Of a stretch of DNA of 64,000 nucleotides, positions 32,426-42,031 are shown piece after piece; within the stretch, counting starts at the first letter, position 1; every line of letters starts with the position of its first letter. The notes below the pieces were generated by a model. The model was given only the letters and a program-made list of their open reading frames with translations. It did not search any database and was not told the origin of the DNA. Location: positions 3,433,501 through 3,497,500 of the forward strand of contig NZ_JAUSXS010000001.1 in the NCBI RefSeq assembly GCF_030816195.1. The letters run 5' to 3'. The position numbers were made by a program, and so were the translations under genes. This DNA is from Pseudomonas sp. W4I3 (GTDB lineage: Bacteria > Pseudomonadota > Gammaproteobacteria > Pseudomonadales > Pseudomonadaceae).

Positions 32426-33505
32426 TTAGGCCAGCACCGCCACCGCCTTGATCTGCGCCCACAGCACCTGGCCTGGCTGCACCTTCAGCTGGTCTCGGGA
32501 AAACCGCGTGATGCGCGCCAGCAGCGGCGTACCAGCAGCCTCCAGGCGCACCAGCACATGGGCGTTGTTATCCGCTGCGACGTCCTGGATCACCGTCACC
32601 GGCAGGCGGTTGAGGATGCTGCTGTGTTCCTGCGCCTGGTGACTGAGGCTCACGTCCCGCGCCTGGATCTTGACCCGCAGCTGTTTGCCCAGGGCCATCG
32701 GTGTGTGGGCCACGCGTATCTGCAAGGAACAACCGGGCAGTTGCAAGGTGAGCAACTGATAGTGATCGTCGTAACCGATCACGCTGCCAGTCACGATCAC
32801 ACCGGCATCGTCGCCCCGCGCCAGGGGCAGATCGAGCCGCGCCAGTGATTCGCCGATTGGCCCGCTGGCCAGCACCTTGCCTTCGCTGAGCAAGACCAGG
32901 TGGTCCGCCAGCCGCGCCACTTCGTCCTGGGCATGGCTGACATACAGCACTGGGATATCCAGCTCGTCGTGCAGGCGTTCGAGGTAAGGCAGGATTTCGT
33001 TTTTACGCTGGCTGTCGAGCGCCGCCAGGGGTTCATCCATCAGCAACAGTTGGGGGCTGGTGAGCAACGCACGGGCGATGCCGACGCGCTGGCGTTCGCC
33101 GCCAGAGAGGTGTTGCGGGTTGCGCTCAAGCAGGTGAGCGATACCGAGTAACTCGGTAGCGTGGACCATCTCCACGCGCCGTTGCGCGCGAGGGATGCGC
33201 TTGAAGCCAAATTCCAGATTGGCCCGCACCGACAGATGAGGAAACAGGCTCGCTTCCTGGAATACATAGCCCAACGCGCGTTTATGCGGCGGCACAAACA
33301 CTCGGTTACGGCTGTCTTGCCAAACCTCACCGTTGATCTGCACAAACCCGCTCTCGGCGCGCTCCAGCCCTGCGATACCGCGCAGGCAGGTAGTCTTGCC
33401 GGAACCGGATGGGCCGAAAAGGGCTGTGACGCCACGGCCAGGCAATTGCAGCTCCACGTCCAGCGCAAAGCCGGAATACTTCAGGTGCAGGCGTACATCA
33501 ATCAT
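32426..33505 (-). CDS. modC: Molybdate ABC transporter ATP-binding protein
   Basis: 359 residues. Walker [10 protein letters not shown] (about 32-40), signature [17 protein letters not shown], Walker [13 protein letters not shown], then a C-terminal TOBE (molybdopterin-binding-like) domain ([21 protein letters not shown]...[23 protein letters not shown], about 280-345) that distinguishes ModC. It energises molybdate uptake for molybdenum cofactor enzymes. Last gene of the modABC operon, 5 bp after modB. Confidence 0.95.
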   Translation of the reverse strand: MIDVRLHLKYSGFALDVELQLPGRGVTALFGPSGSGKTTCLRGIAGLERAESGFVQINGEVWQDSRNRVFVPPHKRALGYVFQEASLFPHLSVRANLEFGFKRIPRAQRRVEMVHATELLGIAHLLERNPQHLSGGERQRVGIARALLTSPQLLLMDEPLAALDSQRKNEILPYLERLHDELDIPVLYVSHAQDEVARLADHLVLLSEGKVLASGPIGESLARLDLPLARGDDAGVIVTGSVIGYDDHYQLLTLQLPGCSLQIRVAHTPMALGKQLRVKIQARDVSLSHQAQEHSSILNRLPVTVIQDVAADNNAHVLVRLEAAGTPLLARITRFSRDQLKVQPGQVLWAQIKAVAVLA

Positions 33506-33510
33506 CGCGA

Positions 33511-34191
33511 TCAGCTCCAGCCCGGCTTGGTTTTACGGCTGGAATACAGCGCCAGCAACACGATGAACGCGAACACCACCATCGCCCCGGCAAGCCAGTG
33601 GGCCTGGGCATATTCCATGGCTTCGACATGGTCGTAAATCTGCACCGACACCACGCGGGTTTTGTCCGGGATATTGCCGCCGATCATCAGCACCACGCCG
33701 AACTCGCCAACGGTATGGGCAAAGCCAAGAATCGAGGCCGTAATAAAACCTGGGCGTGCCAGGGGCAGGATCACCGTAAAAAACCTGTCCAGGTGACCTG
33801 CGCGCAAGGTCGCCGCCACCTCCAGCGGGCGCGTGCCGATCGCTGAAAACGCGTTCTGCAACGGTTGAACGACGAAGGGCATGGAGTAGATCACCGAGCC
33901 AATGACCAGCCCGGCGAAGCTGAAGGTCAGGGTGCCCAGGCCCAGCCATTGGGTGAACTGGCCGACGTAGCCATGGGGGCCCATGGCCAACAGCAGGTAA
34001 AAACCGATGACCGTCGGCGGCAACACCAGTGGCAGTGCGACGATCGCGCCTATGGGCCCGCGCCACCAAGAGCGGGTATGCGACAGCCACAGGGCAATCG
34101 GCGTACCGATCAGCAACAGGATCACCGTGGTCAGCGACGCCAGTTTTACCGTCAGCCAGATCGCGGAAAAGTCGGCGCTCGTCAGCGGCAT
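33511..34191 (-). CDS. modB: Molybdate ABC transporter permease
   Basis: 226 residues with five membrane segments. The permease EAA-like loop is [40 protein letters not shown] (about 130-170), typical of ModB. Its stop is adjacent to modC and its start abuts the modA stop (34192), with no spacing. Confidence 0.95.
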   Translation of the reverse strand: MPLTSADFSAIWLTVKLASLTTVILLLIGTPIALWLSHTRSWWRGPIGAIVALPLVLPPTVIGFYLLLAMGPHGYVGQFTQWLGLGTLTFSFAGLVIGSVIYSMPFVVQPLQNAFSAIGTRPLEVAATLRAGHLDRFFTVILPLARPGFITASILGFAHTVGEFGVVLMIGGNIPDKTRVVSVQIYDHVEAMEYAQAHWLAGAMVVFAFIVLLALYSSRKTKPGWS

Positions 34192-34971
<780 letters not shown>

Positions 34972-34973
34972 TT

Positions 34974-35001
34974 ACCGCTATGTAGGTGAATATATAGCGG
35001 T
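34974..35001. promoter_or_regulatory. ModE operator
   Basis: ACCGCTATGTA, then GGTGAA, then TATATAGCGGT: two 11-base arms (10 of 11 positions symmetrical) separated by 6 bp, which matches the ModE box TCGNTATATA-N6-TATATANCGA. It precedes modA and should repress modABC when molybdate is plentiful. No modE gene is in the window. Confidence 0.75.
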
Positions 35002-35045
35002 TGCCGGCTACCGGTACAGCGCCACGTTGCACAAACGCCAAGGCG

Positions 35046-36104
35046 CTAGCGCAGCTTGGCCAAGGCCTGTTCAGCCAGATGGCGGGTCAGGTCATACGTC
35101 GAGCCTTCGTTACCTAGGCGCAAGGCTTGGCCTGCCCACAGGTTGCTGAAGCCTGCTTCGTCCTTGGCCTTCAGAGGCATCAACGCACCTCCGGCCCGCG
35201 GAAATGCCGGCGCAGCGGGGTTGATCGCGCCCAGCTCACGCATCACGCGGTTGACAATGCCCCGCGCCGGGCGACCGGTGAACAGGTTGGTGAGTGCGGT
35301 TTCGCTGGCCTGGGCATGTCGTAACGCATGGTGATGGGAAGCGCTGATGCTGGCTTCAGGGGTAAACAGATACGCCGTGCCGATCTGCACCGCCGAGGCG
35401 CCCAGGGCAAACGCTGCGACCATCCCGCGTGCATCAGCGATACCACCGGCCGCAATCACCGGCACGCTGATGGCATCGACGATTTGCGGCAGCAGCGCCA
35501 TCAAGCCGATCTGGCTGTTGAGGTCGTCATTGAGAAACATGCCGCGGTGCCCACCGGCTTCAATGCCCATTGCAATCACGGCGTCACAACCGTGGGCCTC
35601 AAGCCAGATTGCTTCCTCGACCGTCGTGGCCGATGACAGCACCTTGGCGCCGGTGGCTTTTACTCGGTCCAGCAAGGATTTTTCCGGCAAGCCAAAATGG
35701 AAACTGACCACTTCAGGGCGGAAGGTTTCAACCACTTCACACGCCGCTTCATTGAAGGGCGCGCGATTCGATACCGGAGTCGGCGCGTTGAAATCGGCGC
35801 CCAGTTCGCGGTAGTAGGGTTCCAGCAGAGTTTTCCAGCGCCGGTCGCGCTCTTCATCGGCTTCAGGCGCCTGATGGCAGAAAAAGTTGACGTTGAGCGG
35901 GCCGGTGCTGGCTTGGCGAATAACAGTCAACGCTTCGCGCAGCTGCTCGATGCTCAGCGCCGCGGCGGGCATGGAACCCAGTGCGCCGGCCTGGCTGGCG
36001 GCAATCACCATGGCGGTGGTGGTGGCTCCCGCCATAGGGGCCTGGATGATGGGCAGCTCGATGCCCAGCAAGTCGAGCAAGCGCGTGTTTGGCCAGGTGC
36101 TCAT
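35046..36104 (-). CDS. Nitronate monooxygenase (NAD(P)H-dependent flavin oxidoreductase)
   Basis: 352 residues of the 2-nitropropane dioxygenase/NMO TIM-barrel family. FMN-binding features are GIELPIIQAPMAGATTTAMVIAASQAGALGS at the N-terminus, NVNFFCHQAPE, GCDAVIAMGIEAGGHRGMF (about 180-198), PVIAAGGIADARGMVAAFALGASAVQIGTAYLFTPEAS. It oxidises alkyl nitronates, toxic nitro compounds. Stand-alone gene between modA and ada. Confidence 0.9.
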   Translation of the reverse strand: MSTWPNTRLLDLLGIELPIIQAPMAGATTTAMVIAASQAGALGSMPAAALSIEQLREALTVIRQASTGPLNVNFFCHQAPEADEERDRRWKTLLEPYYRELGADFNAPTPVSNRAPFNEAACEVVETFRPEVVSFHFGLPEKSLLDRVKATGAKVLSSATTVEEAIWLEAHGCDAVIAMGIEAGGHRGMFLNDDLNSQIGLMALLPQIVDAISVPVIAAGGIADARGMVAAFALGASAVQIGTAYLFTPEASISASHHHALRHAQASETALTNLFTGRPARGIVNRVMRELGAINPAAPAFPRAGGALMPLKAKDEAGFSNLWAGQALRLGNEGSTYDLTRHLAEQALAKLR

Positions 36105-36213
36105 GGGATGCGTCTCCAGCGTCAGTAAGGCTTTTCGCTGTTTTAGCAGGGCCCTGGACGCCCGGCCAGTCTGTTTTATTCACTGGACGAGGGCAGTGCT
36201 TTGTGAAGCGGGC

Positions 36214-37260
36214 TCAAACCGGAGTTTCGCGCTCCAGCAACGTGCGCTTGCGCTCTACGCCCCAGCGGTAGCCGGACAGAGCGCCGTCACTGCGCACGAC
36301 GCGGTGACAGGGGATGGCCACCGCGAGGCGATTGGCGCCGCAGGCCTGGGCCACGGCGCGAGAAGAGGTCGGCGCACCGATGCGCTGGGCAATCTGCGCG
36401 TAGCTGGCGGTGCTGCCCACCGGGATTTCGCGCAGCGCTTGCCATACCCGTTCCTGGAAAGCCGTACCGCGCAGATCCAGCGGCAGCTCCAGGCCCAGGG
36501 CAGGGGCTTCGATAAAACCCACGACCTGGGCGATCAGTTGTTCGAAGTTACGATCGGCGCCGACCAGTTCGGCTTGGGGGAATTGGTCCTGCAGGTCCCG
36601 CACCAGGGTGTCCGGATCGTCGCCCAGCGAAATCGCGCACACGCCACGTTGGCTTTGCGCCACCACGATCGCCCCGAGCGAGCACTGGCCCACGGCAAAA
36701 CGAATCAGGTTATTGGCGCCGCCAGCTTTGTAATCGCGCGGTTTCATGCCGAGCAATTGATCAGCCGCTTCATAAAAGCGGCTGTTGGAATTGAAGCCGG
36801 CCTCGTACAGCGTATCGGTGACCGACTGCGCGCCCTTTAGCCCATCACGTACTTTGCGCGAGCGCAGGGCGCTGGCGTAACCCTTGGGCGTAAGGCCGGT
36901 GACGGCTTTGAACACGCGGTGGAAATGAAACGAACTCAAGCCGGCCTGATGGGCGAGCGCCGCAAGGGCAGGGGTTGTTTCGGCCTGTTCTATCTGGCGA
37001 CACGCGTCGGCGACCAACTGACCATGGCGGGCGGCCAGTTGCGTCTGGTCGCCGGCGGCGCGGCGGCTGGGGCGATAACCCGCAGCCTCGGCTTGTGCCG
37101 CGGTGTCGAAGAATTCGATATTTTCCGGGCGCGGCAAGCGTGAGGCGCTGCTGGGGCGACAATACACACCGGTGGTTTTCACGCCATAGACAAACAGTCC
37201 GTCAGCCTTGGCATCTCGGGCGATGATGGCGGCCCAGCGTGGATCGAGTGGGTTGTTCAT
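36214..37260 (-). CDS. ada: Ada-like regulator/O6-methylguanine-DNA methyltransferase with degenerate zinc site
   Basis: 348 residues. The C-terminal domain is a methylguanine methyltransferase with the nucleophile motif PCHRVVRSDGALSGYRWG (Cys near residue 316), which removes methyl groups from O6-methylguanine. The middle carries an AraC-type helix-turn-helix (AGLSSFHFHRVFKAVTG). The N-terminal Ada domain has TTGVYCRPSSASRLP and GYRPSRRAAGD: of the four zinc Cys of E. coli Ada (38, 42, 69, 72) only the first remains (Cys34 here), the others being Ser38, Ser65 and Ala68. It therefore cannot sense methylphosphotriesters in the usual zinc-thiolate way. alkB follows 75 bp upstream on the same strand. 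Confidence 0.85.
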   Translation of the reverse strand: MNNPLDPRWAAIIARDAKADGLFVYGVKTTGVYCRPSSASRLPRPENIEFFDTAAQAEAAGYRPSRRAAGDQTQLAARHGQLVADACRQIEQAETTPALAALAHQAGLSSFHFHRVFKAVTGLTPKGYASALRSRKVRDGLKGAQSVTDTLYEAGFNSNSRFYEAADQLLGMKPRDYKAGGANNLIRFAVGQCSLGAIVVAQSQRGVCAISLGDDPDTLVRDLQDQFPQAELVGADRNFEQLIAQVVGFIEAPALGLELPLDLRGTAFQERVWQALREIPVGSTASYAQIAQRIGAPTSSRAVAQACGANRLAVAIPCHRVVRSDGALSGYRWGVERKRTLLERETPV

Positions 37261-37335
37261 GGCCAGTACTCTTGAGCGGTCGTCGGCAGATTAACCCCGC
37301 GGGTCACACCCGACACTCCGAAGCTTGCGGTCAAA

Positions 37336-38001
37336 TCAGCCGGCGGTGCGAAAGGTCAGGTTGATGCGTTGCGGCCCCATGATCGGATGCACGCCTGCCT
37401 GAATGGGCATCACCCCATGGTAGCGCAGGCGATCCACACCGCCCCAGACCACCACATCGCCGTGGAACAGCGAAATCTTTTGCGCCTTGTCACTGCGCTG
37501 GTGGCCGCCGAACAGGAAAATCGCCGGCAAGCCGAGAGAGATCGATACCACCGGCGCGTTATAGCACCGCTCGTTCTTGTCCTGGTGCAGAGACATCTTC
37601 GCTGTGGGCACATAGCGGTTGATCAGGCAGGCATCCGGCGAGAAATCGCTGAAACCTGCAGCACTTGCCGCCGATATGGCCAGTTCGCGCAACGCATCGG
37701 GCATCTGTGGCCAAGGTTGCTGGCTACGCGGGTCGAGGGGGCTGTATCGATAGCCGGCCGCGTCGGTGGTCCAGCCCAGCGCGCCGCAACTGCTCAGCGC
37801 GGCCGACATGGTAAAGCCGCCAGGCGTGACCATCTGCCGAAAGGGCGACTGGGCCAGGACACGCCGCAACTCAGGCAACAAACGCTCAATCCAGGGTAGG
37901 GCGTAACCCCTCAGAACATAGGACTCTTCGCCAATCTGTTCGCGCCCTGCGGGTTGTTGCAGGGCGTCATCGGTGAACAGGTCGGCAGTAGGGCCCGGCA
38001 T
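37336..38001 (-). CDS. alkB: Alkylated-DNA dioxygenase AlkB
   Basis: 221-residue Fe(II)/2-oxoglutarate oxygenase that removes methyl groups from 1-methyladenine and 3-methylcytosine. The iron-binding H-x-D (SLHQDKNE, near residue 134), the C-terminal His (LRYHGVMPI, about 190) and the 2-oxoglutarate Arg (INLTFRTAG) are visible, as is NRYVPTAKMSLH. It starts 2 bp after the stop of a 55-codon gene and is followed by ada, making an alkylation-damage group. Confidence 0.93.
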   Translation of the reverse strand: MPGPTADLFTDDALQQPAGREQIGEESYVLRGYALPWIERLLPELRRVLAQSPFRQMVTPGGFTMSAALSSCGALGWTTDAAGYRYSPLDPRSQQPWPQMPDALRELAISAASAAGFSDFSPDACLINRYVPTAKMSLHQDKNERCYNAPVVSISLGLPAIFLFGGHQRSDKAQKISLFHGDVVVWGGVDRLRYHGVMPIQAGVHPIMGPQRINLTFRTAG

Positions 38002-38003
38002 GA

Positions 38004-38171
38004 CTACAGCGCCTTGCTCACGTTGATATCGGTAATTTCGTCGCTGTCATCGTGGATTTTCGCCAGTGCTTGCTTGGCTTCCTCAACGCTGTTGCTGGCC
38101 AACTGGGCGAATTCGAAGCGACGTTCGCCGTTGAGCTTGTACTTGATGACGTATTTGGTCGTGGTGTTCAC
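38004..38171 (-). CDS. Small protein upstream of alkB
   Basis: 55 residues from GTG 38171 (NTTTKYVIKYKLNGERRFEF, then QLASNSVEEAKQALAKIHDD). AAGGAA lies seven bases before the start. The stop TAG (38004-38006) is 2 bp from the alkB ATG, so the two are probably coupled. Not recognised; the sequence looks like a small alpha/beta domain. It is too short for most automatic ORF lists. Confidence 0.6.
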   Translation of the reverse strand: MNTTTKYVIKYKLNGERRFEFAQLASNSVEEAKQALAKIHDDSDEITDINVSKAL

Positions 38172-38196
38172 AGCTTTTTCCTTGCGGGTATCCGGG

Positions 38197-38499
38197 TCAG
38201 CTCAGCTTGGTGCTGGTGCGACGAACGATGCGGATCTTGTGGGACAGCGCGGGTTTGCGGGTAACGCTGATGGCGCGGCGCGTGACCACGTCCAGGGTAA
38301 TGTTCCAGAAACCGGTGCTGGGTGCGGTGATTTTCGCCGGGAATTTGTCGAATGCGCCGCCGTGGTAGGTATGACGGCCGCCGTTCTTGAAACTGCGAAA
38401 ATTAGCATCGCTCATCAGACGAATATTACAGGTCTGTGAGCATTCGATGACAACAATGTCTCCCTCGTTAAGGTGCTCACGCTGATGGATAAATTTCAT
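38197..38499 (-). CDS. DUF1883 domain protein
   Basis: 100 residues that match the DUF1883 pattern: MKFIHQREHLNEGDIVVIEC at the start, CNIRLMSDANFRSFKNGGRH, GGAFDKFPAKITAPSTGFWN. Function unknown; the fold is predicted to be all-beta. It lies 25 bp upstream of the 55-codon gene, so it may be the first gene of the alkB group. Confidence 0.8.
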   Translation of the reverse strand: MKFIHQREHLNEGDIVVIECSQTCNIRLMSDANFRSFKNGGRHTYHGGAFDKFPAKITAPSTGFWNITLDVVTRRAISVTRKPALSHKIRIVRRTSTKLS

Positions 38500-38711
38500 G
38501 GGGTGTCTCCAGAAGGGCTTTTTCTGAAAAATCAGAACGATACGTAGGTTAAGATGGAGTTTATCAGCCCCAGCGCGTTTATTATCGGGCCGTCGTCGAC
38601 GAGTTCGACAATTTAAAACAGTTATTTACCGTGTAATCAGAGATAAATCCTACATTGCCGGGAGAAATTTCCCATGCCTGCTGTCGTAGGGTCTTTATCG
38701 GAGGTTTTAGT

Positions 38712-39062
38712 ATGAAGTGGAGTGTGTTGGTGCTGGCCTTGGCAATCGCTGGGTGTGCTTCGGTTGCAGATATCAAGCAGACCCCACCCACGTTGGTGGT
38801 CATTTCCGGGAAAAAACCGCAGGAATATGCGGCATGCGTGGTGCGCAAATTGGAGGCGACACGCCGTCCGCCACAAATCGAGCCCCACAAGAGCGGTGTT
38901 CAGGTGATCGTGCCGCAGAAGTTCTCGGCGGACCCGTCAGCCATCTTCGAAATCGAAGACCGCTCCAGCGGCAGCAGCATCAAGCTCTATGAAAGCATGT
39001 CCAACGTGCCGATCCGGCCGGGCGATGTGAAGAAAGCCGGGGAAGACTGCATTTCCGGTTAA
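38712..39062 (+). CDS. Small lipoprotein
   Basis: 116 residues with a lipoprotein signal (MKWSVLVLALAIAGCASVAD; lipobox IAGC). The mature part has two Cys (AACVVRK, EDCISG) and is predicted beta-rich. GGAGG lies 7-8 bases before ATG 38712. Function unknown. It is followed by a strong terminator. Confidence 0.7.
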   Translation: MKWSVLVLALAIAGCASVADIKQTPPTLVVISGKKPQEYAACVVRKLEATRRPPQIEPHKSGVQVIVPQKFSADPSAIFEIEDRSSGSSIKLYESMSNVPIRPGDVKKAGEDCISG

Positions 39063-39097
39063 GCCAAGGCCTATGCCCGCGCGCTAACCCGATAAAA

Positions 39098-39149
39098 GCC
39101 CCACCCTGCAGGAACGAGCATTTCGCTCCTGCAGGGTGGGGCTTTTTTT
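39098..39149 (+). terminator. Strong rho-independent terminator
   Basis: GCCCCACCCTGCAGGA (39098-39113) pairs with TCCTGCAGGGTGGGGC (39127-39142), followed by seven T. It ends the preceding lipoprotein gene. Confidence 0.85.
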
Positions 39150-39249
39150 GGCTTTTTTTTCGACGGTTGTGGCAAATGGCCAATCCCCATAACATCCGCA
39201 TGGTTATAGATCTATTGCCTAAGCTTATAACCATACAGATGGAGCTGTG

Positions 39250-39897
39250 ATGAAGTCTCTGGAACGAGCACTGGTGGGAGGCGCGTTAGGGTTGTTGTTA
39301 AGTAACGCCTACGCACTCGACGGCAACAAGATTTTTACCGAAGGCGGCTCGCAGCCCGGCGCGATGTCCTGCGTGGCCTGTCATGGCGCCGATGGCCTGG
39401 GGCTTGCCGCAGCAGGCTTTCCCAGGTTGGCGGGTTTGCCGGCGCACTACGTGCGCAAGCAATTGGCAGACTTTGCCAGCGGAGCGCGAAATAATCCGGT
39501 GATGCAGCCGCTGGCCAAGGCGCTTACCGATGTAGAAATCGCGGCGCTCAGCGATGCCGTCGCCGCGATGCCTGCACCGCAGACGGCAATGCCATCGCGC
39601 AGCCAGATGCCTGCCGACCCCATCGAGAAGCTGGCGCTGCAAGGCGCATGGGAACGGCAGATCCCCGCGTGCGTCAGTTGTCACGGCCCCGGCGGCGTTG
39701 GCGTGGGGGATGCATTCCCACCGTTGGCCAGCCAGCCGGCAGCTTATCTGGCAGCGCAATTGAGCGCCTGGCAGAACGGCACACGGCGCAATGACCCCAA
39801 TGACCTGATGGGGCACATCGCCAAATCCATGACCGCAGATGAGGTGCAGGGCGTGGCCCACTACTTCGCCTCATTGCCCGCGCAGGCCAAGCCATGA
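39250..39897 (+). CDS. tsdB: Diheme cytochrome c4-type protein, TsdB-like
   Basis: 215 residues with a signal peptide and two heme c motifs, CVACH (about 41-45) and CVSCH (about 141-145), plus Met residues after each domain (NPVMQPLAKAL, NDLMGHIAK) as distal ligands. This is the cytochrome c4 architecture. Its stop overlaps the start of the next gene (ATGA, 39894-39897), whose product looks like thiosulfate dehydrogenase, so it is best called TsdB, its electron acceptor. ATG 39250 has GGAG five bases upstream. Confidence 0.75.
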   Translation: MKSLERALVGGALGLLLSNAYALDGNKIFTEGGSQPGAMSCVACHGADGLGLAAAGFPRLAGLPAHYVRKQLADFASGARNNPVMQPLAKALTDVEIAALSDAVAAMPAPQTAMPSRSQMPADPIEKLALQGAWERQIPACVSCHGPGGVGVGDAFPPLASQPAAYLAAQLSAWQNGTRRNDPNDLMGHIAKSMTADEVQGVAHYFASLPAQAKP

Positions 39898-40805
39898 AAG
39901 CGATCCTGTTGACGGCAGTGCTGGCTGCAGCACCCGCCCATGCTGCGACGATAGTCATGGAAGACCAATCGCAATTACAGCCCACGGCGCAGCCCGATGC
40001 TTCTGCCTTCAAGCCCCCGCTGGAAAGCGAACTGCCGGATAATGCCTACGGCAAGCTGGTGAGGCAGGGTTACGCGCTGTTCGTGGACACCAAGCGCCTG
40101 GCACCGCAGTTTGTGGGCAACGGCCTCAATTGCAGCAACTGCCATTTGGATCAGGGCCGCATGGCCAACTCGGCGCCATTGTGGGGCGCATACCCCATGT
40201 ACCCGGCGTATCGAAAGAAGAACGACAAGGTCAATACCTTCGCCGAGCGCCTGCAGGGCTGTTTCCAATTCAGCATGAATGGCGGTACCCCTCCGGCGGC
40301 GGACAGCCCCGAGATAACGGCGTTATCGGTGTATGCCTACTGGCTCTCCAGCAAGGCGCCCTTGGGGGTCGAATTGCCGGGGCGTGGCTATCCCGAGGTG
40401 GCACAACCGGCCAAAGGCTACGACCTGGCCCATGGCGCGCAGGTGTACACAGGGCAATGCGCGGTGTGCCATGGCGCTGAAGGGGAGGGACAGAAAGTCG
40501 GCGGTGCTTATGTCATGCCGCCTTTGTGGGGGAAAGACTCCTACAATTGGGGGGCTGGCATGCACCGGATCAACACGGCAGCGTCCTTCATCAAGCACAA
40601 CATGCCATTGGGCAAGATCGGCAGTTTGAGCGATCAGCAGGCGTGGGATGTGGCGGCGTACATCAACCGTCATGAGCGCCCGCAGGATCCGCGATTGGTT
40701 GAGGGGTCGGTAGAGAAGACTCGCGTCAAGTTTCACGCCAATGACGGGGTCAATCTCTATGGCCAGACGGTAGACGGCGTGTTGATTGGGCAAGGCATCC
40801 GTTAA
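39894..40805 (+). CDS. tsdA: Thiosulfate dehydrogenase-like diheme cytochrome
   Basis: 303 residues. Signal peptide (MKAILLTAVLAAAPAHA), first heme motif CSNCH (about 82-86) with GMANSAP-like QGRMANSAPLWGAYP downstream, and a conserved Cys 39 residues after that His (RLQGCFQFSMNG) where TsdA uses a Cys as the unusual axial ligand. The second heme motif is CAVCH with VMPPLWGKDSYNWGAGM following, giving the Met ligand. TsdA oxidises two thiosulfates to tetrathionate in the periplasm. Translationally coupled to the cytochrome c4-type gene. Confidence 0.78.
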   Translation: MKAILLTAVLAAAPAHAATIVMEDQSQLQPTAQPDASAFKPPLESELPDNAYGKLVRQGYALFVDTKRLAPQFVGNGLNCSNCHLDQGRMANSAPLWGAYPMYPAYRKKNDKVNTFAERLQGCFQFSMNGGTPPAADSPEITALSVYAYWLSSKAPLGVELPGRGYPEVAQPAKGYDLAHGAQVYTGQCAVCHGAEGEGQKVGGAYVMPPLWGKDSYNWGAGMHRINTAASFIKHNMPLGKIGSLSDQQAWDVAAYINRHERPQDPRLVEGSVEKTRVKFHANDGVNLYGQTVDGVLIGQGIR

Positions 40806-40828
40806 ACTGTCGCTCTTTGCCTACAAAA

Positions 40829-40862
40829 AATGCCGCTCATAGCCTGGGGCTTGAGCGGCATT
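40829..40862. terminator. Hairpin, terminator-like on the minus strand
   Basis: AATGCCGCTCA/TGAGCGGCATT arms. On the minus strand it is followed by a run of T (complement of the AAAAAA at 40825-40830), so it fits a stop for leftward transcripts from the 41.1-kb lipoprotein gene. It also lies just after tsdA. Confidence 0.55.
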
Positions 40863-40884
40863 GTCCTGCCTGGAACGCGCCACT

Positions 40885-41115
40885 ATGAAGCGAGAACACG
40901 TCAAAGCCCGCCATGCTGAAGGTCAGATCACGGCGACCCACGTCATCCAGAACCCTGCCGACCTGGGCGAGTGGATCGTATTTTTCAAGAAGAGTGGCGG
41001 CCGCAGTTACTTCCTGGTGGACGATCAGGATGAGGTCGAGTCATTCCCGCGCCTGGACGACTTGATCGAAACCCTGCGCGGCCTGGGGATCAAGTTCGCC
41101 GAAGTGCATCTGTAG
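40885..41115 (+). CDS. Small hypothetical protein
   Basis: 76 residues (MKREHVKARHAEGQITATHV at the start; then IVFFKKSGGRSYFLVDDQDE and FPRLDDLIETLRGLG). It looks like a small alpha/beta protein. ATG 40885 begins the regular part; the frame extends up to 40861. Function unknown. Confidence 0.6.
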   Translation: MKREHVKARHAEGQITATHVIQNPADLGEWIVFFKKSGGRSYFLVDDQDEVESFPRLDDLIETLRGLGIKFAEVHL

Positions 41116-41124
41116 CGCTGCGGC

Positions 41125-41406
41125 CTACTTGCACACCACCACGACGCTGCGGCTTTTGAAATTGCCGACGTCCTTGCCCAGCGTCTGCTCGCTTTCCTTG
41201 AGCGACGGAGTGCCGTCGGTGCCAACGATACGGTAGCCGGTGCCCGCGCAGGACGCGTCGGCTTTCTCGTAGCAACTGGCCCAGGAGTTGGCCTCGCCCG
41301 AGCAGTCGATGGTCAAGCCTTGTTCACCGTTTTTCAGGTAGGTGTCCGATGTGGTGGTGCAGCCGGCCAGCGCCAAAACCGCAGTGAGTGCCAGGATCTT
41401 GTTCAT
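41125..41406 (-). CDS. Small lipoprotein
   Basis: 93 residues; lipoprotein signal MNKILALTAVLALAGCTTTSD with lipobox LAGC. The short mature part contains four Cys (IDCSG, SCYEK, ASCAG, VVCK) that could form two disulfides. Function unknown; convergent with the preceding gene. Confidence 0.7.
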   Translation of the reverse strand: MNKILALTAVLALAGCTTTSDTYLKNGEQGLTIDCSGEANSWASCYEKADASCAGTGYRIVGTDGTPSLKESEQTLGKDVGNFKSRSVVVVCK

Positions 41407-41505
41407 AGAGTCGTCTTCGAAGGTGTTGAGAGGGCGCTGACACTGTCGTGGGGCGTTGGCGGAAGATTATAGCGAACTGCCATCTAGGTACAGCCAAACA
41501 CAAAA

Positions 41506-41529
41506 AAGCCCCGCTTGACGGGGCTTTTT
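41506..41529. terminator. Bidirectional terminator
   Basis: AAGCCCCG and CGGGGCTT arms around CTTGA, flanked by A-run and T-run on both strands. It ends the 41547-41732 minus-strand gene. Confidence 0.8.
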
Positions 41530-41546
41530 GATGCAAGCGGCGCGGC

Positions 41547-41732
41547 TTACTTGCCCTTTGGCCGCTTGCTCGAAGTGTGGCCTGCTTCATCCACGAATAC
41601 TTCGGCTACCGCAATCGCCATGCTTTCGGTCTCGAATACGCCTGCGACGCTGTCGCCGTGGAAGTTGATCAGGTGCCAACCGTCCGCACGTTGGGTGATC
41701 AGGTAGCCGTTTACGCCTTTTGGTTCTGACAT
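41547..41732 (-). CDS. Small hypothetical protein
   Basis: 61 residues (KGVNGYLITQRADGWHLINF, then GVFETESMAIAVAEVF) with a basic C-terminal tail (SSKRPKGK). It appears to be a compact alpha/beta protein. Function unknown. It is divergent from galU. Confidence 0.6.
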   Translation of the reverse strand: MSEPKGVNGYLITQRADGWHLINFHGDSVAGVFETESMAIAVAEVFVDEAGHTSSKRPKGK

Positions 41733-41962
41733 CTAATTAGCAATCTCGTAAGCTGATTCAAGGGTGCAATGATAGCCCCAAATACCGAGGGTTTGCCCAA
41801 GTAATTCAAGGTCGATGCCGGGCTTTGAAAAGCGTGCTAAAAAGGATCAAGCTCTTTGAAACATCGAGACTCCAGTGCCGGTCAGCCTGCCGCTTGAAAG
41901 ATGAGCGGAACTTACGCCGACATTTTTTCTCTATGATGACATCGCGGCGCCAGCAGGACCCA

Positions 41963-41991
41963 TTGTAAGGTGACTGCGGCCTGATTAGACT
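41963..41991 (+). promoter_or_regulatory. Sigma70-type promoter of galU
   Basis: -35 TTGTAA (41963-41968) and -10 TAGACT (41986-41991), 17-bp spacer, about 40 bp upstream of the galU ATG. The remaining 41733-41962 shows nothing else. Confidence 0.45.
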
Positions 41992-42031
41992 GCGCCGAAT
42001 TCCGTACGCACAGCCCTTTGTAAGGACTCAT

